Source of the DNA: an uncultured Clostridia bacterium
GTDB lineage: Bacteria > Bacillota > Clostridia > Oscillospirales > Acutalibacteraceae
DNA length: 64,000 bases
NCBI GenBank assembly: GCA_946500295.1
Contig: CAMMVF010000009.1
Location: 1 to 64,000, forward strand
Direction of reading: 5' to 3'
Made by a program: the position numbers and the translations under genes. This document shows, piece by piece, positions 8,696-17,950 of this stretch. The first letter of the stretch is position 1. Each line of letters begins with the position of its first letter. Below the pieces are notes generated by a model. It was given only the letters and a program-made list of their open reading frames with translations. It was not told where the DNA came from and ran no database searches.

Positions 8696-9568
8696 TTACG
8701 CTTCAGCAGTTGCGTCGTCCTGCGAGGGGGCGAGCTTCTCCACAAGCACTCTCTCTATCCTGCGGTTTTCTATCTTTACTGCGGTCAGGCGCACTCCGTC
8801 AAAATCGACGAAGGGTCTCTCGTCGCCGCTCGGCACGCTTCCGAGCTTGTCCAGTATCAGCCCTGCGACCGTTTCGCTCTCCTCGTCGGGGAGGTTTACA
8901 TCGGCGAGCTCATTTAGCTCCTCAACCGATATTCCTCCGTCAACTGTGAACATATTGTCGGAAAGCTTCAAGACCTCTTTTTCCTCGTCGTCGTACTCGT
9001 CCTGAATATCGCCGACAATCGACTCCACCAAGTCCTCTATCGTGATTATCCCCTCTGTGCCTCCGTACTCGTCCACAACCACCGCAAGCTGGGTCTTGTT
9101 GGAGGTCATCTCGGTGAACACCTTGCTGCCCGTGGTAGATTTCGGCACAAACATAGGCTTTCTGGCTATATCATTGAGCGAAAGCCCCTGCGGCGGTGCG
9201 CTGCATACATACTTGAGCAGATCCTTGCCGTACAAAATCCCGGTGATATTGTCAACATCCTCATGGTAAACAGGGATTCTCGAGTAGCCCGTCTCGGTCA
9301 AAAGCTCCACCGCGCGCTCGACCCCGTCCTCATCGGACAAGGCAGTGAGGTCTCTGCGGTGGGTCATAAGCTCGCCGACCGGCGTATCGTCAAACCGAAA
9401 TATATTAACTATCATATTGCGGGAGCTTGAGTCGATGATGCCGTTTTTGTACCCGGCTTCAACCGTCATGAGGATATCGTCCTCCGTGACCTTATCCTCA
9501 TCGTCATTTTTAAAAAGTCGTGAAAAAAATCCGCTCTGCTTTTTACCGCCTACAGAGTCGTCAGGCAT
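8696..9568 (-). CDS. CorC/HlyC-like CBS-domain protein lacking the membrane domain
   Basis: Cytoplasmic CorC-type protein of the CBS/transporter-associated family, linked to magnesium/cobalt efflux in relatives. It has two CBS motifs (GELMTHRRDLTAL; GYSRIPVYHED...GILYGKDLL; LAVVVDEYGGTEGIITIEDL) and a C-terminal CorC_HlyC domain (FTVDGGISVEELNEL ... TVAGLILDKLGSVP). There is no N-terminal DUF21 membrane part; the protein begins with a charged stretch (SRLFKNDDEDK). At 290 residues it matches bacterial CorC rather than the longer membrane TlyC form. It is monocistronic. The exact transport role is not shown by sequence. Confidence 0.85.
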   Translation of the reverse strand: MPDDSVGGKKQSGFFSRLFKNDDEDKVTEDDILMTVEAGYKNGIIDSSSRNMIVNIFRFDDTPVGELMTHRRDLTALSDEDGVERAVELLTETGYSRIPVYHEDVDNITGILYGKDLLKYVCSAPPQGLSLNDIARKPMFVPKSTTGSKVFTEMTSNKTQLAVVVDEYGGTEGIITIEDLVESIVGDIQDEYDDEEKEVLKLSDNMFTVDGGISVEELNELADVNLPDEESETVAGLILDKLGSVPSGDERPFVDFDGVRLTAVKIENRRIERVLVEKLAPSQDDATAEA

Positions 9569-9650
9569 AAGTCAATTTCTCCTCTCGAGTTAATATCGGC
9601 TGTAATTAGCGGGCTTGTATGCCCCTCAGTCGTATACCGATACATATAAA

Positions 9651-9818
9651 TTTAAATCTTCGCCTGCGTGACAAGCTCGTTTGATCACGCCTGCGACGAT
9701 TGCAGCCGTCGCCGTGGAGCTTTGCTCCTCAGGATTTCGGCGGGGGATTAAACCTCACCGAAAGACTGAATGTCCCCCGCCGCCTACTCAGGCGGGGGAC
9801 ATCGGCGACTTGGTTATA
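9651..9818 (-). repeat. Dispersed modular repeat B, copy 1 (full length)
   Basis: Reverse-oriented full-length member: TTTAAATCTTCGCC at the left, CGGCGACTTGGTTATA at the right. All five internal modules are present, including the strong TGTCCCCCGCC...GGCGGGGGACA hairpin (9770-9801) and the GGAGC-TTT-GCTCC type hairpin. It fills most of the 353-base gap between the CorC-like gene and the XRE gene; I see no gene in that gap. Confidence 0.85.
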
Positions 9819-9921
9819 GTAATTATATTTTACGATTATATCGCCCGTTTGTCAATCACAGGTATACGCTCAGAAAAAATTACACATAGATTTTACATAG
9901 TGCTGCAGTTGCTCTAAAAGA

Positions 9922-10176
9922 TTATTTGCCAATACTCCCGTCAAGCTCGGGGCGGTACTCCATTATGTCCTGAACATTGCACTCAAGCTCACGGCAGATA
10001 GCCGCCAGAACATACAAATCAACCCTGCTTATGTCGCCGTTATAATACCCCTGAACAGTCTCAAATCGCAGCCCGCAGTTTACGCAGAGCTTATTTTTCG
10101 AGTACCCCTTTTTCTTCATAACATCAGCAAGCTTAAACACAATGCCGGAGTAATTTGATTCCGGTCTTTTTTTCAT
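9922..10176 (-). CDS. Small XRE/Cro-CI helix-turn-helix regulator
   Basis: DNA-binding repressor-like protein of 84 residues. The HTH region is KLADVMKKKGYSKNKLCVNC (first helices) followed by RFETVQGYYNGDISRVDLYV and the trailing ICRELECNVQDIMEY, a Cro/CI pattern. I start at 10176 because GAGGTGA lies five bases upstream; a longer frame to 10224 has no such site. The gene is divergent from an AT-rich lipoprotein gene. Two palindromes with the same CTACATT half-site lie between them (10226-10241, 10260-10277). It probably represses that promoter and perhaps its own. Confidence 0.85.
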   Translation of the reverse strand: MKKRPESNYSGIVFKLADVMKKKGYSKNKLCVNCGLRFETVQGYYNGDISRVDLYVLAAICRELECNVQDIMEYRPELDGSIGK

Positions 10177-10217
10177 TTTAATCACCTCATAACTGAGGAT
10201 AACATCGAACTTTGCTC

Positions 10218-10247
10218 TTGACACTCTACATTAGAATGTAGTATAAT
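10218..10247 (+). promoter_or_regulatory. Promoter with an operator palindrome filling its spacer
   Basis: TTGACA (10218-10223) and TATAAT (10242-10247), spacer 18. The spacer contains the palindrome CTACATT-AG-AATGTAG (10226-10241), so bound repressor would block RNA polymerase. It reads towards the LRR lipoprotein gene. Confidence 0.8.
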
Positions 10248-10259
10248 CTAGGCAAGGTA

Positions 10260-10277
10260 ACTACATTTAAATGTAGT
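10260..10277. promoter_or_regulatory. Second operator: perfect 18-bp palindrome
   Basis: ACTACATTTAAATGTAGT is a perfect palindrome just downstream of the -10 box. It shares the ACTACATT half-site with the spacer palindrome; centres are 35 bp apart. Likely binding site of the divergent XRE protein. Confidence 0.75.
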
Positions 10278-10321
10278 ATTGGTTTTAGAATAATTAACTA
10301 TGAGTGAGAAGGAGATTTAAC

Positions 10322-11404
10322 ATGATAACAAAACTGAATAAAGTCACCTCAGTTATTATGTCTGTATCAATTATTCTATCTATTTGTATTTTTTGTTCCT
10401 GCCAACAAACAGCAACTTCGTCGTTTAATAATACATCTGTAACTAATAATAACACCACAACTGAATCAGATATCAAACTTGAAACTACTCCTGTCGAAAA
10501 CTTCGAGTATGAGATTATTGATGGTGAAATGAGTATCGAAGGTTATACCGGAAATGATACAGAAATAGTTATACCAGATGTTATCGACGGTATTAATGTA
10601 ACACAAATTGGTTTGTTTGCTTTTCAGAATACAAATTTGACCTCAGTTATCATACCAGATACTGTAACAAAAATATCTCAGAGTGCTTTTGATAATTGCA
10701 AATCTCTTAGCAAAGTATATATACCCGACAGCGTTATAGAAATAGGTCATGCTGCTTTTATACATTGTTCTCAACTCAAAGAAATTACAATTGCCGACAG
10801 AGTTCACAGAATAGAATCATCGGCTTTTCTTGACTGTACTAGTTTAGAAAAAGTATGTGTTAGAGCCAGCGCTCCTGATACAAATGAATATGAATTAACT
10901 GAATTAGGCGAATCCGCATTTGGCGATTGTACTAACCTAAGAGAAATTACTATCCCAAGCGGTATTACTGAAATACATTCTTCTGCTTTAAACGGATGCG
11001 TTAACTTGGAAAGTATTACTCTACCAAATTCACTGCAGGAAATTGGAAAAGAAGCGTTTGATGATACTAAATGGTACAAAAATCAACCAGAAGGGCTGCT
11101 GTATCTTAATCATATTTCAGTAGGGGTAAAAGGGAATATATCGGAATCTAATATAATGGATGGTACAAGTTCTATATTAGGACTAGGCAATTTTGAAAGC
11201 TTATCGGATGTGTATATTCCGGAAAGCGTTGAATACATTCAGCCCGACTCTATAGGATTTATCTATCAAACGCCGGATATGGATCCCGTCACAGGTATGC
11301 CTTCCTGGGGAGATTATTCTGATAACATAACAATTCGAGGCAAAACCGGTTCTGTAGCTGAAACATACGCAAAAGAAAATAATCTTAACTTTGTTGCTGA
11401 ATAA
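10322..11404 (+). CDS. Lipoprotein with BspA-type leucine-rich repeats
   Basis: Predicted surface lipoprotein. The N-terminus has a hydrophobic signal (VTSVIMSVSIILSICIF) ending in a Cys-containing lipobox-like CSCQQ, then a T/N/S-rich linker. From about residue 50 it has tandem LRR_5 (BspA-like) repeats: IPDTVTKISQSAFDNCKSLS, IPDSVIEIGHAAFIHCSQL, ADRVHRIESSAFLDCTSL, IPSGITEIHSSALNGCVNL. The C-terminus (KTGSVAETYAKENNLNFV) is the usual cap of this family. Start chosen at 10322 after GAGAAGGAG. The gene is visibly AT-rich compared with neighbours. With its XRE partner it looks horizontally acquired. The ligand is unknown. Confidence 0.85.
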   Translation: MITKLNKVTSVIMSVSIILSICIFCSCQQTATSSFNNTSVTNNNTTTESDIKLETTPVENFEYEIIDGEMSIEGYTGNDTEIVIPDVIDGINVTQIGLFAFQNTNLTSVIIPDTVTKISQSAFDNCKSLSKVYIPDSVIEIGHAAFIHCSQLKEITIADRVHRIESSAFLDCTSLEKVCVRASAPDTNEYELTELGESAFGDCTNLREITIPSGITEIHSSALNGCVNLESITLPNSLQEIGKEAFDDTKWYKNQPEGLLYLNHISVGVKGNISESNIMDGTSSILGLGNFESLSDVYIPESVEYIQPDSIGFIYQTPDMDPVTGMPSWGDYSDNITIRGKTGSVAETYAKENNLNFVAE

Positions 11405-11452
11405 TACAGGTATATATCAAAAACTCAACAATAGGAATACTCTAACAAACAC

Positions 11453-11492
11453 TGTCCCGCACCGCAAATTATACGGTGCGGGACTATTTTTT
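11453..11492 (+). terminator. Rho-independent terminator of the LRR lipoprotein gene
   Basis: GTCCCGCACCG pairs with CGGTGCGGGAC and is followed by TATTTTTT. Confidence 0.88.
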
Positions 11493-11544
11493 GCAATTAG
11501 CTTTTGCTGTTCAGATTTACACTTCTATTTTCCGCCTTTGACAG

Positions 11545-11600
11545 ATATAAAAAAAGCCATACACAAACACATCGGCGGTGCACCCTGGGGCACACCGCCG
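11545..11600 (-). terminator. Putative terminator of the PFOR gene
   Basis: Read leftwards, TCGGCGGTG pairs with CACCGCCGA around a CCCCAGGG core. A TTTTTTT run lies about 15 bases further on, which is farther than ideal. Confidence 0.6.
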
Positions 11601-11647
11601 AATAATTTATCGCTTTATTGCATTTATAAACTTGTTAAAGCTTAACC

Positions 11648-14600
11648 TTACTCACGGTTTGCGAGGTTTGCAAGGTGCTCGTACTTCTCGGCTGCATTCT
11701 TCTCAGCCTCGGTGAAGAGCTTCTCGGCTCTCTCCGGGAAGGAGCGTGTCAGCGAGTTGTAACGAACCTCACCCATGATGAAGTCACGGTAGCTTGCTGT
11801 CGGAGCCTTGCTGTCGAGCATGAACGGATTCTTGCCCTCGTCGGCAAGTCTCGGGTCGTAGCGGAAGCAGTTCCAATAACCAGCCTTTACAGCCTTGTCC
11901 TCTTCCATCTGGGCAATGCTCATGCCGCCCTTGATGCCGTGGTTGATACACGGAGCGTAAGCGATGATGAGCGAGGGACCGTTGTAGCTCTCAGCCTCTG
12001 TGAACGCCTTGATACACTGGTTGTAGTCGGCGCCCATGGCCACCTGAGCAACGTATACATAGCCGTAGCTCATTGCGATAGCGGCGAGGTCCTTCTTCTT
12101 AACGCCCTTACCTGTTGCGGCAAACTGAGCAACAGAGCCTACCGGTGTAGCCTTGGAGGCCTGACCGCCGGTGTTGGAGTAAACCTCGGTGTCGAATACG
12201 AGAATGTTTACGTTCTTGCCGGAAGCGATAACGTGGTCGAGTCCGCCGAAGCCGATATCATAAGCCCAGCCGTCTCCGCCGAAGATCCACATTGACTTCT
12301 TGGCAAGGCAGTCCTTGTCTGCAAGGGTCTTCTTGGCAAGCTTGCCTGCCTCGCAGTCGCAGTCTGCTATTGTCTCGAGCTTTGCGATAAGCTCGTCTGC
12401 TGCTGCACGGTTGAGCTTGCTGTCCTCCCTGGTGTCGAGGTAAGCCTTGCAGGCTGCCTTGATATCGTCCTTGTCGGTGCTCTGCTCAATCTTCTCAACA
12501 TACTCTGCGAGTCTGTCGCGGATAGCGTTCTGACCGAGAGCCATACCGAAGCCGAACTCGGCGTTGTCCTCGAACAGCGAGTTCTGCCAAGCCGGACCGT
12601 AGCCCTTCTTGTTTACTGTGTACGGAGTAGCCGGTGCGCTGCCGCCCCAGATTGACGAACAGCCCGTTGCATTGGCAATGAACATTCTGTCGCCGAACAA
12701 CTGGGTTGCAAGCTTAGCGTAAGGTGTCTCTCCGCAGCCTGCGCAAGCGCCTGAGAACTCAAGCAACGGCTGCTTGAACTGGCTGCCCTTTACAGTGGTT
12801 TCCTTGAACTTCTCGGCAACCTCTGGCTTCTCGTCTATTGTCAAGCCGTAGTTGAATATCTCCTGACCCTCTCTCTGGCTGTCGATAGGCTTCATAACCA
12901 GAGCCTTTGCGCCCTTCTTGCCCGGGCAAACCTGAGCACATGAGCCGCAGCCTGTGCAGTCGAGGGTTGATACCGTCATTGTAAATTTAAGTCCGGGCAC
13001 ACCGATCATCGGAATGGACTTTGTGCCCTCGGGAGCGTTTGCAAGCTCCTCGTCAGTCATTGCTACAGGACGGATAACAGCGTGCGGACATACATAGGAG
13101 CAGCGGTTACACTGGATGCAGTTTTCGCTCTGCCACTCGGGCACATCTACTGCGATACCTCTCTTCTCATAAGCCGATGTACCCTGAGGCACTGTGCCGT
13201 CCACATGATCTACAAACGCAGATACAGGAAGCTGGTTGCCCTTGTATGCGTTTACAGGATTCAAAATCCTGTTTACATAGTCAACAGCCTCGGGTCTGCC
13301 CTCGGTAACGACTACCTTCTCGCTGTCGTCGGTGCAGTTTGCCCACTCAGCCGGAACCTCTACCTTCTTAACGTCCTCGGCTCCTCTGTCGATAGCCTTG
13401 TGGTTCATATCGACAATAGCCTGTCCCTTCTTGCTGTAGGACTTGGTAGCGGCGTCCTTCATGAACTTCTTTGCGTCCTCAGCAGGGATAATGTCGGCAA
13501 TCTTGAAGAAAGCTGACTGCAAAATCGTGTTGATTCTGCCGCCGAGACCGATTTCCTTACCTATCTTGATACCGTCGATAGTGTAGAAATTGATCTTCTT
13601 CTCTGCGATTATCCTCTTCATCTTGCCGGGAAGTCTCTCGCTCAGCTCGTCGATATCCCACGGGCAGTTGAGCAGGAAGCTTCCGCCCTCTTTGAGGTCA
13701 TCTACCATGTCGTACTTATCTACATATGAAGGATTGTGGCAGGCTACGAAGTCAGCCTTGCTGATATAATATGTTGACTTGATCGGCTGTGAACCGAAAC
13801 GCAGGTGAGATACTGTAAGTCCGCCCGACTTCTTGGAGTCATAGGCAAAGTAACCCTGAGCGTACATATCGGTGTGGTCGCCGATGATTTTAATTGAGTT
13901 TTTGTTAGCTCCGACTGTACCGTCAGCACCGAGACCCCAGAACTTACATGACTTTGTGCATGAGGGGGTTGTGTCGGGATTTTCTTTAATTTCGAGGGAA
14001 AGATTTGTAACATCATCGACAATGCCAATGGTAAATCTCTTCTTCGGAGCGTCTGTCTCCATGTTGCGATAAACAGCTACGATATCTCCCGGAGTTGTGT
14101 CCTTAGAGCTGAGACCGTAGCGGCCTGTGTAAACCTTAACATCTGCAAAGTCAGAATCATTGATAGCCGCCAAAACGTCGAGGTAGAGCGGCTCGCCGAT
14201 TGAACCCGGCTCCTTTGTTCTGTCCAAAACAGAGATGGTCTTTACTGTTTTCGGAATCTGGCTGAGCAGATACTCCTTAACAAAGGGTCTGTAAAGTCTT
14301 ACCTTGATAAGACCTACCTTGTCGCCTGCGGCGTTCAAGTAATCTACAACCTCTTCAATACAGTCGCAGACGCTGCCCATTGCGATGATAACTCTCTCAG
14401 CGTCGGGAGCTCCGTAGTAGTTAAACGGCTTGTAGTCTGTGCCGCACTTCTCGTTTACCTTGTTCATGTACTCTACTACGACATTCGGAATCTCGTCGTA
14501 GTACTTGTTACATGCCTCTCTTGCCTGGAAGAAGATATCGTCGTTCTGAGCTGTACCTCTCATAACCGGGTGCTCGGGGTTTAAGCTGTTTCTGCGGAAG

Positions 14601-15205
14601 CGGTCAACAGCGTCCCAGTCGAGCATCTCTGCGAGCTCGTCATAATCCCAGGTCTCAATCTTCTGGATCTCGTGGGAGGTGCGGAAGCCGTCGAAGAAGT
14701 GGAGGAAGGGAACTCTGCCCTTAATTGCCGACAAATGGGCAACGGCGGCGAGGTCCATAACCTCCTGCGGGCTGTTTGAGCACAGCATAGCGTAGCCTGT
14801 CTGGCGGCAGGCGTAAATATCGGAGTGGTCTCCGAAAATAGACAGCGCGTGGCTTGCCAGAGCACGGGCTGAAACATGGATAACGCTCGGCAAAAGCTCG
14901 CCGGCGATTTTATACATATTCGGAATCATCAAAAGCAGACCCTGAGAAGCAGTGTAGGTTGTAGTCAGAGCGCCTGCTGCAAGCGAACCGTGAACTGCGC
15001 CTGCCGCGCCTGCCTCGGACTGCATTTCGGTAACCTGAACCTCTCTGCCGAACAGGTTTTTACGTCCGGCTGCTGCGTACTTGTCTGACTCGTCCGCCAT
15101 TACCGATGACGGAGTGATGGGGTAAATAGCGGCAACGTCTGTAAAGGCGTATGACACGTGAGCTGCTGCGCTGTTACCGTCCATCGTTTTCATTTTTCTG
15201 GACAT
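11648..15205 (-). CDS. nifJ: Pyruvate:ferredoxin (flavodoxin) oxidoreductase
   Basis: Converts pyruvate and CoA to acetyl-CoA and CO2 with reduced ferredoxin, a central reaction of anaerobic fermentation. The 1185-residue chain is the one-subunit form: N-terminal pyrimidine-binding domain (YPITPSSVMADESDKYAA), gamma domain, a 2[4Fe-4S] segment (CIQCNRCSYVCPHA near residue 700 and CTGCGSCAQVCPG near 755) and the C-terminal TPP domain (CAGCGETPYAKL, ATGCSSIWGGSAP, GGDGWAYDIGFGGLDHV). AAGGAGGAG precedes the ATG. It is monocistronic with its own promoter at 15291-15319. It is probably highly expressed. Confidence 0.97.
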   Translation of the reverse strand: MSRKMKTMDGNSAAAHVSYAFTDVAAIYPITPSSVMADESDKYAAAGRKNLFGREVQVTEMQSEAGAAGAVHGSLAAGALTTTYTASQGLLLMIPNMYKIAGELLPSVIHVSARALASHALSIFGDHSDIYACRQTGYAMLCSNSPQEVMDLAAVAHLSAIKGRVPFLHFFDGFRTSHEIQKIETWDYDELAEMLDWDAVDRFRRNSLNPEHPVMRGTAQNDDIFFQAREACNKYYDEIPNVVVEYMNKVNEKCGTDYKPFNYYGAPDAERVIIAMGSVCDCIEEVVDYLNAAGDKVGLIKVRLYRPFVKEYLLSQIPKTVKTISVLDRTKEPGSIGEPLYLDVLAAINDSDFADVKVYTGRYGLSSKDTTPGDIVAVYRNMETDAPKKRFTIGIVDDVTNLSLEIKENPDTTPSCTKSCKFWGLGADGTVGANKNSIKIIGDHTDMYAQGYFAYDSKKSGGLTVSHLRFGSQPIKSTYYISKADFVACHNPSYVDKYDMVDDLKEGGSFLLNCPWDIDELSERLPGKMKRIIAEKKINFYTIDGIKIGKEIGLGGRINTILQSAFFKIADIIPAEDAKKFMKDAATKSYSKKGQAIVDMNHKAIDRGAEDVKKVEVPAEWANCTDDSEKVVVTEGRPEAVDYVNRILNPVNAYKGNQLPVSAFVDHVDGTVPQGTSAYEKRGIAVDVPEWQSENCIQCNRCSYVCPHAVIRPVAMTDEELANAPEGTKSIPMIGVPGLKFTMTVSTLDCTGCGSCAQVCPGKKGAKALVMKPIDSQREGQEIFNYGLTIDEKPEVAEKFKETTVKGSQFKQPLLEFSGACAGCGETPYAKLATQLFGDRMFIANATGCSSIWGGSAPATPYTVNKKGYGPAWQNSLFEDNAEFGFGMALGQNAIRDRLAEYVEKIEQSTDKDDIKAACKAYLDTREDSKLNRAAADELIAKLETIADCDCEAGKLAKKTLADKDCLAKKSMWIFGGDGWAYDIGFGGLDHVIASGKNVNILVFDTEVYSNTGGQASKATPVGSVAQFAATGKGVKKKDLAAIAMSYGYVYVAQVAMGADYNQCIKAFTEAESYNGPSLIIAYAPCINHGIKGGMSIAQMEEDKAVKAGYWNCFRYDPRLADEGKNPFMLDSKAPTASYRDFIMGEVRYNSLTRSFPERAEKLFTEAEKNAAEKYEHLANLANRE

Positions 15206-15290
15206 TGGTAATCTCCTCCTTAATAATGACCTGCCATGCAGGCCTTAACGGTCTTTTTAGTGCTACGGCTGTGCAGCCGTATCTATTGTA

Positions 15291-15319
15291 ATTTTATCAT
15301 CTTTTGCACTAAATGTAAA
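15291..15319 (-). promoter_or_regulatory. Putative PFOR promoter
   Basis: On the minus strand TTTACA (15314-15319) and TAAAAT (15291-15296), spacer 17 bp. The rest of the gap to 15567 holds no gene; it contains the VanW-gene terminator. Confidence 0.6.
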
Positions 15320-15504
15320 GTATACGCAGATTTAATTTTAATTGAATTTACTTAATTTTCACAGCTTTTGAGCATATTGTTCATAATTCGGGAAAGTATT
15401 TGTGTATCTATCACGATTAGGCATTGCTAACTCTTTATAAAACAACCCTGTTTTATGACTTTTATGTAACCCCCAAAAAACTCTCCGCCGGAAATTCAGG
15501 TATT

Positions 15505-15536
15505 TAAAAGGCGCTGTACTTTTGCTGTACAGCGCC
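15505..15536 (-). terminator. Terminator of the VanW-family gene
   Basis: GGCGCTGTAC pairs perfectly with GTACAGCGCC (15510-15536). On the minus strand it is followed by TTTTAAATA. Confidence 0.8.
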
Positions 15537-15567
15537 CTGCTTAATAACTATTTTTATTTACCGCTCG

Positions 15568-17550
15568 TTACTGCGAGCTGCTCGATGAGCTTTGATTTTT
15601 ATTGTCGTTTGACTTCGTGTTCAGCTTCAAATTAGCCTTGGGGTTTTCTATCTTGGTGGACTCGTCGCCCGGGTCGCCCGCAACTACGTAGTGACCGTTT
15701 TTCAGGCTGTATACAGAGCTCGGAAGCTCCTCTCTCTTAACTTCCTTGCCGTCTTTGTAATAAACCCTCTCTGCCTCGAAGCCAAAGCTTTCGTCTCCTA
15801 CCCAGGAGCACTCGGTCTCGGTGCGAACCTCGTCCCACTCAGGCGACTGCCAGCCGTATATCTCGCAGTAAAGTGTAACTCCCTCCATCCATGTGTGGAA
15901 GAATATCTGGTAGTCGGTGGTGTTTTTCATCTTCAAATCGAGATTTCCATAATCAATGGTAGCGTCCAAACCACCGTAAACATATATAGATGTGTAGAAA
16001 TGATTGTACCTCTCGACTATCTCCATACCCGCCATTATACCGGCGTTGTATATAGTGGTCGATGCCTGGCAGATTCCTCCGCCGATTCCCGAAACATACT
16101 GCTCATTCTCAATTACGCTTGCCGGCAGATAACCGTTCTCAGTAAGGTTGCTGTCGCCGGTACACTCGTTAAACGAGAAATTATCTCCCGGATCAACTAT
16201 CAAACCGTCAATAGCCGCAAAAGCCGTCGCCATGTTAGACGTTGCATTGGCGGTATTGGTGGACACTGTGCTGAATCTGCCTATTAGCTGGACGTTGTTT
16301 TTCACCTCGTCCATTGTGTGCTTCGGCTTTTGAGTTACGGTTTGAACCGTGACGTCTCCGCTGACAGCGCCGTCTTTAAACAGCTCCTTGAGGTCGGCTG
16401 TAAGAGCGTCTCGATCTACTACCGTCCCGTTTTCGCCCTCTGCCCAGGTGAACATCTTCTCAAAGCTGTCTGCGTCTGGGTTGTACTCTGTGGCGTGGGG
16501 CTCGACCGCTTCCTTGTCCAGCTCCCCTGCGCTGCGGTTTACAACCTTCTCAATCGCCGAATCGCCTACAATGCAGGAAACCGAAAAATCAACAATTCCG
16601 TTTTCATTATCAACAGTTACGTTGCTCCCCTGCGGCGCGGCGAGCTCATCTATCGTGCCGTCGAGTATTGCCGAGGTAACGTCCCTGCTGTACTGCATAG
16701 CCTGCTCAAACACCTCGTCGGTGTTGTATGTATAAGAAAAATCATCCTGCGTAAAGGTCAGCTTCTCGCCGTCGCCATAATTTACGTTTACGGAAAACTC
16801 GTCCTTGAAGTCGCTCTCTTTGACTTTTATAAGCGCCTTTGCCTCTTTTTGGTTCTTTCCGCCGATATCTATCCCTTCAATGGAAATCCCCTTGGCAAAT
16901 ACAAACTCGGTGGGCTCACCGTTTGAAACCGCAGCCACCTGCGGAATCGGAGCAGCCGTCGGCACCGCCTGCGGATTTAACGCCAATGCTGCGGCGAAGC
17001 TGCCGCCCAAAAGAGCCACCGCGCCGACGACTCCGGCGACGAGCAGTCCGCGTTTCATTCCGCTCTTCTTTCCTGCCGCCGTCTGTTTTGCTGTCGGTTC
17101 AGATGTTGCGCCGACCGATGAACCATTTTGCTGAAACTCGTCGCGAATCTGTGAGATGATTTTATCCACCTCGTCCGTGATTTTCTCCCCGTTTGTGCTG
17201 CTGGCAACGGCTTCGACGCCGTTTTGTACAGAAGCTTCCTTTTGAGCCGGCTGCCGGGTCTCCTGCTTGTTTGCAAGCTTTTTCTCCTTTTGCGCCTTCT
17301 TCTCAGCCTGCTTTTGCTCCTTTTTCAGCTCCTTTTCGCTTTTGGGGCTTGCGCTGCCCGAGCTATCCTGCGACATACTGCCGACAGCCCCGCTTATATC
17401 TATGAACTCCTCCTCGGGCTTTGATTCCGCCTGAGAATTTGTATCAGCAGCCGTCGGCTTATTCTGATCACCCTGGCTGCTGCGCCTGACTTCATTTATT
17501 ATTTCATCAATTTGAGCGTTTATGTCCTTGTTCTTGTTGTCATTACTCAA
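15568..17550 (-). CDS. VanW-family membrane-anchored protein
   Basis: Cell-envelope protein of unknown biochemical role. Residues 1-165 are charged, low-complexity and K/E/Q-rich (KELKKEQKQAEKKAQKEKK). A TM helix follows at about 167-190 (RGLLVAGVVGAVALLGGSFA). The external part has a PG_binding_4-like segment (about 220-400) and a VanW domain: FSTVSTNTANATSNMATA, PGDNFSFNECTGD, GGGICQASTTIYNAG. A D/N/S-rich tail ends the chain. Neighbours give no operon context: the gene is monocistronic and divergent from the glycolipid synthase gene. VanW occurs in vancomycin-resistance clusters, but this gene is not in one. Confidence 0.88.
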   Translation of the reverse strand: MSNDNKNKDINAQIDEIINEVRRSSQGDQNKPTAADTNSQAESKPEEEFIDISGAVGSMSQDSSGSASPKSEKELKKEQKQAEKKAQKEKKLANKQETRQPAQKEASVQNGVEAVASSTNGEKITDEVDKIISQIRDEFQQNGSSVGATSEPTAKQTAAGKKSGMKRGLLVAGVVGAVALLGGSFAAALALNPQAVPTAAPIPQVAAVSNGEPTEFVFAKGISIEGIDIGGKNQKEAKALIKVKESDFKDEFSVNVNYGDGEKLTFTQDDFSYTYNTDEVFEQAMQYSRDVTSAILDGTIDELAAPQGSNVTVDNENGIVDFSVSCIVGDSAIEKVVNRSAGELDKEAVEPHATEYNPDADSFEKMFTWAEGENGTVVDRDALTADLKELFKDGAVSGDVTVQTVTQKPKHTMDEVKNNVQLIGRFSTVSTNTANATSNMATAFAAIDGLIVDPGDNFSFNECTGDSNLTENGYLPASVIENEQYVSGIGGGICQASTTIYNAGIMAGMEIVERYNHFYTSIYVYGGLDATIDYGNLDLKMKNTTDYQIFFHTWMEGVTLYCEIYGWQSPEWDEVRTETECSWVGDESFGFEAERVYYKDGKEVKREELPSSVYSLKNGHYVVAGDPGDESTKIENPKANLKLNTKSNDNKNQSSSSSSQ

Positions 17551-17781
17551 TTAAATCTACCTCCGTAGTAACTGCGCCGTAAGGCAAACCTTACCTCGGC
17601 TTTGTCTTTTCTTACAGCTATTTATAGCATACTACATTTACCCTTTAAAAGCAAAGGAAAAATTTTAAAAAATCAAACAAATATATATTTATTAAAAAAA
17701 GTAATTTTGTATCCATGATTCATACTTAATTTTGGGTTCATCTCGGGTTCATTTTTCGTTGAAAACCTTATTAGGTTGGGC

Positions 17782-17809
17782 TTGCAAATTTGCCCTGATT
17801 TGATATAAT
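17782..17809 (+). promoter_or_regulatory. Putative promoter upstream of the glycolipid synthase gene
   Basis: TTGCAA (17782-17787) and TATAAT (17804-17809), spacer 16. A B repeat lies directly downstream, so it would be transcribed as part of the 5' leader. Confidence 0.6.
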
Positions 17810-17818
17810 CGTATGGGA

Positions 17819-17893
17819 TATAACCAAGCCGCCGGTGTCCCCCGCCTCTTTAGGCGTGATCAAACCAGCTTGTCACGCAGGCGAAGATTTAAA
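17819..17893 (+). repeat. Dispersed modular repeat B, copy 2 (modules 1-part and 5)
   Basis: TATAACCAAGCCGCCG end, a partial first module (GTCCCCCGCCTC) and the GCGTGATCAAACC...TTGTCACGC hairpin, then GAAGATTTAAA. It lies in the probable leader of the next gene. Confidence 0.85.
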
Positions 17894-17950
17894 TGCCGTA
17901 TTTTGCGCAGGTTTAATTCATCCGCCCACGCTTGTGAAAGGAAGGATAGC

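Noticed and set aside
15568-17550. Vancomycin-resistance cluster (VanW at 15568, VanY at 26122)
   Set aside because: No vanHAX ligase or dehydrogenase genes; both families are common in susceptible Clostridia.
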